Assembly (NCBI RefSeq): GCF_042477335.2
Contig: NC_091255.1
Location: 33,768,501-33,832,500 of the forward strand
Reading direction: 5' to 3'
DNA length: 64,000 bases
DNA from: Ovis canadensis
Lineage: Eukaryota; Chordata; Mammalia; Artiodactyla; Bovidae
The notes under the pieces were generated by a model. That model was not told the DNA's origin. It did no database searches and saw only the letters and a list, made by a program, of their open reading frames with translations. A program made the translations under genes and the position numbers. Below are positions 33,490 to 64,000 of this stretch, piece by piece; the first letter of the stretch is position 1; each line of letters starts with the position of its first letter.

Positions 33490-34787
33490 TAAGGATGGTG
33501 TTGGGGGATCCTGGGGCTCTTGGGGAGGGATCAGGTTGGGGAGAGATTTGTCCTGGGGTGTAGGGATGTCTCGGGATGGAGGAGAGAGGCTTTGTGGAGA
33601 CACCTCACCACATATGGGATGGCAAATGGGGAGGTTTCCCGCATGGGAAAGGGACAGGTTGCAAGGAGAGGGATGTCCTCTCCTTTGTATGGGAACTTTG
33701 TGTGGGGGAAAGGCTTGGGGGTCGGTGTCCCTGGACTTTGTGTGTGTATGTGTTTGTGTGTATGTGTAGCACCACTTGAGGTATTCTGGAACTGTGGGAT
33801 CACCTAGTTTTTTCCTGTTGGAGAATGGACCCATAGGCCTTTGGCATCCAGCCAGGGAGTACTGACATCGTAAAAGTCCCAGCTGCCGAGAGCCCGCCTC
33901 TGCAGGCTCCTTCCTTCTGCGGCTCCAGCCCCTGAACTGTGTTGACGTCAGGCCATTGGGATGGCCTCACTTGTGTTCCTCATCCCGTCTTCGCTTTTGA
34001 TCGTATCTCTACAGCCTTAGAAACAAGGAATCTTTATATTCCTACTCGTGTATCAGCTCTAAGCAAATCTAGTCTACAGTCCTTGGCTTTATTCAGAAGT
34101 TTGGGAAATCCCGAGTTTTCCGGTTCTTATTGAATTCTTTAAGAGGACAAGCTCTCCTCATACCTTTAACACTGGTCAACTTATGGAAAATCTGCTTAAT
34201 TCGACAAATGTTGAGTTGAATTGTCTACTGTGCTCAAAACCTGTGTTGGGGGAAATCTCAGAGAAGCACATGACAAAGTCCTTCCCCTCAAAGAACCTTG
34301 TCTAGCTGGGAAGCTGAGACAGATACGTGTGAAATAGGTAAATAACAACACAAGCAAGTGGGTGAGTACAGGGGGCGTGGTGTCTATAAGGAGGCATTCA
34401 GAACAGGGAGAGCCCCTCCCATGTGGTTTACAAAACACTTTCCTATCTTTAGACAGCTGTAGGGTGGGGGGGAGTTAGGGTGAACCTGAAGAGGTACAGA
34501 GATCATTCCGCTAGTTCCTGGCCATTTCTGGCATCTGTCTAGGTATTCTGATGCCACTGGTTTATTTAGAGTCATTCAGAGTTAGATCCTTTTGAGCTAC
34601 CTAGAAGAGTGAAGTGTACTGCTTTTTGATTAGAATTTATTAACGTAGGCTGTATATCCATAAAACTTCCTGCTGGAAAGTGCTTGTTACCATAGAAGAG
34701 CTCTGTTTTTGGAATAACTTCTTATTGGCAACCCCTGAGATGTGAAATTTGGAATGAGAAGAACTCAAGAAGTAGTCATTAGGCAAG
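33490..34787 (+). other. KIAA0753 intron 1 remainder, nothing coding recognised
   Basis: 33490-33720 stays G-rich and then gives way to a short (TG)n-like run at 33738-33768. About 34240-34330 resembles an old L2/MIR-type repeat. No splice-bounded exon is evident. Confidence 0.45.
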
Positions 34788-35005
34788 TTGTTGTTTAGTT
34801 GCTCAGTCATGTCTGGGACTCTGCGACCCTGTGGATTGTAACCTGCCAGGTCCCTCTGTTGGTGGGATTTCCCAGGCAAGAATACCTGAGTAGGTTGCCA
34901 TTTCCTTCTCCGTCGGATCTTCTCGACTCAGGAATTGAAGTACAGTTCCTGTGTCTTCTGCATTGGCAGGCAGATACTTTACCACTGAGCCATGAGGAAT
35001 GCCCA
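34788..35005 (-). mobile_element. Bov-tA SINE in KIAA0753 intron 1
   Basis: Reversed copy from 'gttgttgtttagttgctcag' to 'ccactgagccatgaggaatg'. It is the last repeat before coding exon 2, about 215 bases upstream of the predicted acceptor. Confidence 0.9.
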
Positions 35006-35289
35006 TGCCATTAGGCTGGTGTGTCCTCTGTACTCATGGAACGTAGACTTTCAACAGTGTAGTTGCTTTAGTATATGAAAGAAACCAGCAACACAAGCAT
35101 TCGCTCTGTAGTGTGAGGTTGCCATGGACTACTAGAATACTCTTACATGAGCATAGCATTGTGTTTTACTTATTCTTTCACTTTGAAAAGATTGGTCTAA
35201 AAGTGCTTTCTTTTATGTCAGGTAGTGATTTTAGGGGAAAACTTGGCCAATGACTGAGCTTTCACTATCCGTCTACACTGTCTGACACC

Positions 35290-62619
<27,330 letters not shown>

Positions 62620-62863
62620 GTAACTGTCTGTTTTCTGAGGTAGAGAAAAACACAGCAGACCTATTTTATATCATCTAGCTATTTTTACAACTTGTTGGGA
62701 TTGTTTTTTGGTGTAGTCACACTTTTCATGTCTCTTGTCCATCAGACTGTTTAAAGTTCTTTGAAGTCACCTAAGAAGCCAACAACGGAGCTCAGACAGG
62801 AGCCCCTGGGAGTCCTGGCTGGTTTGGGGAGAGTTGGGGTGACTCTGTGATAGTATCCTTTAG

Positions 62864-62950
62864 GCTCCATTAGCTTGATGCTGAAACTTCCAGAAGAACA
62901 AAGGAATTAAATGAGCTGAAAACTGAAGAAAGGGATAGTTGTCAGAAACT
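62864..62950 (+). pseudogene. KIAA0753: KIAA0753 exon-12-like sequence with in-frame stop
   Basis: After acceptor TTTAG at 62859-62863 the phase expected from exon 11 gives L-H-stop-LDAETSRRTKELNELKTEE. The human exon 12 motif has a Trp where TAG stands (62871-62873). The match fades after QKL (about 62950) and no strong donor follows. Either a decayed duplicate of exon 11/12 lying in the intron, or a disabled exon 12; the true exon could lie beyond the window. Confidence 0.7.
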
Positions 62951-64000
62951 GAGATATGTGTTAGCTTCTGAAGGGTGGTGCATGCTTGCCTATTCTTAAA
63001 TTGGTCTGGACACTTTCACCACCATCCTGGACTGTGTGGGCCTGACCTCACCAAATGAATGAATGAATGAGTGTCTGCATGCCTGCATGTATTTTGCACA
63101 GTATTTTTTCTAGGAAGTATTTCTTTTGTGTGCAGTTTGAATGATATCTACAGTTTAGGGGGAGTTTTATCTGAAAGATCAGTGTTATGTCTGTTTGTGT
63201 TTCCGCTGGAGATGCTTGTCTCCTGGCCAGGTGGGGTGTACATGTGCAGCCTGCTAGGATACTTCTGCTTCACAGGTTAGCTTGAGCACAGCCTAAGGTT
63301 TTCGAGTGAGGTTGCTTTTCCCATTTGCCCCCAAGAGTGTCACCACCTAAATCCAGGCACGAAGAAGTTCATGAGCGGGCTTAGTTGTTACTGCTGCAGT
63401 TGGCTCATCTGTCTTGCTCTCATAATGAGTCACCCTGAAGTCACGTGAACAGAATCCTCATTGACACAGCTGTGCATTCTATCACCAGTCATGAGAGAGC
63501 GTCCACTCCCAGGTTAAAAGGGCTGTGGCCCTTTTGTTAGAGGGTGAGTGTCGTGAACCACTACCACCCCCAAACCAAGAGATAGGTCAGCACCCCTACT
63601 CTCAAACTCCCTGTGGGTCCCTCCTCAGTTGCATCTCTTTCTTTTTTCCCACAGTTCACCACTGTCCTGATTCCTGTCTTCATCTTTTCATTTCTTGTAT
63701 TCATAAATCTGTTACCCTGTGTGTGTCCCTAACGGCATATTATTTCATCCGGGCAGCTGAGAAGCAGGCCCAAACCTGGAAAGGCAGTGCTGCTGGGATT
63801 AGATGAGGATTCCCGGGAAAGCAGGCAACGCAGGGTCCTTCCTAAACTTCCTGGGAGTTTTTAGGTGCCCGTCCGGAAAGTTTATAGATCATGAATGAGT
63901 CCTGGCAAATGTAGGGCTTACCACATTTGGGGCATCTGGAGATGAGCGAGGTGCAGTGGACCTCTGGAAGAGGCCTGGTCAGGGGAACAGTGGGCTGCCT
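62951..64000 (+). other. Right-edge KIAA0753 intron
   Basis: Contains a short (AATG)n at about 63054-63070. I looked for another LDAETS-type exon in frame and found none up to the window end. Confidence 0.45.

Overview
The window is nuclear DNA from a ruminant, most likely a bovid (cattle, buffalo, sheep or goat type). It is packed with SINE and LINE families specific to that group: Bov-tA and Bov-A2 SINEs, CHR-type tRNA-Glu SINEs, and BovB LINE fragments with recognisable reverse transcriptase. It also carries older mammalian repeats (L1M, L2, MIR, Tigger/MER2). The genes are intron-bearing mammalian genes whose order matches human 17p13 (KIAA0753, TXNDC17, MED31, C17orf100) read in reverse. 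The species cannot be fixed from the sequence alone.

Layout. Positions 1-18.5 kb are intergenic: repeats and unique DNA with no exon I can recognise. At 18.57-18.95 kb lies C17orf100 on the minus strand. A GC-rich stretch separates it from MED31 (plus strand, four coding exons, 19.40-25.49 kb), so the two are head to head. TXNDC17 (minus strand, four coding exons, 29.38-27.07 kb) lies tail to tail with MED31. TXNDC17 is head to head with KIAA0753/MNR across a second GC-box-rich promoter (29.4-29.8 kb). The KIAA0753 start codon is at 35290, and ten coding exons (642 complete codons) run to 62619. The rest of that gene lies beyond the right edge. All exon junctions were checked for GT/AG ends and reading phase. 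The assembled MED31 and TXNDC17 coding sequences have exactly the expected lengths (131 and 123 residues).

Gene roles. MED31 is a Mediator subunit (transcription), TXNDC17 is a cytosolic thioredoxin-like reductase, KIAA0753 is a centriolar-satellite and cilium protein, and C17orf100 is uncharacterised. They form no pathway together. What links them is the chain of alternating orientations with shared promoters.

The most unusual part is 30.1-33.5 kb, in what should be KIAA0753 intron 1. It is a G-rich, highly diverged tandem-repeat tract carrying one uninterrupted reading frame of 1,119 codons from an ATG. I do not recognise it as any protein family. It may be an unannotated coding sequence or a decayed minisatellite that happens to stay open. 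A second point of interest is a KIAA0753 exon-like sequence at 62864 with a correct acceptor and phase but an in-frame TAG. Smaller observations include a BovB copy with an internal inversion, a chimeric L1/SINE junction present twice, and a mariner MITE hairpin resembling the bovine miR-2284 family.
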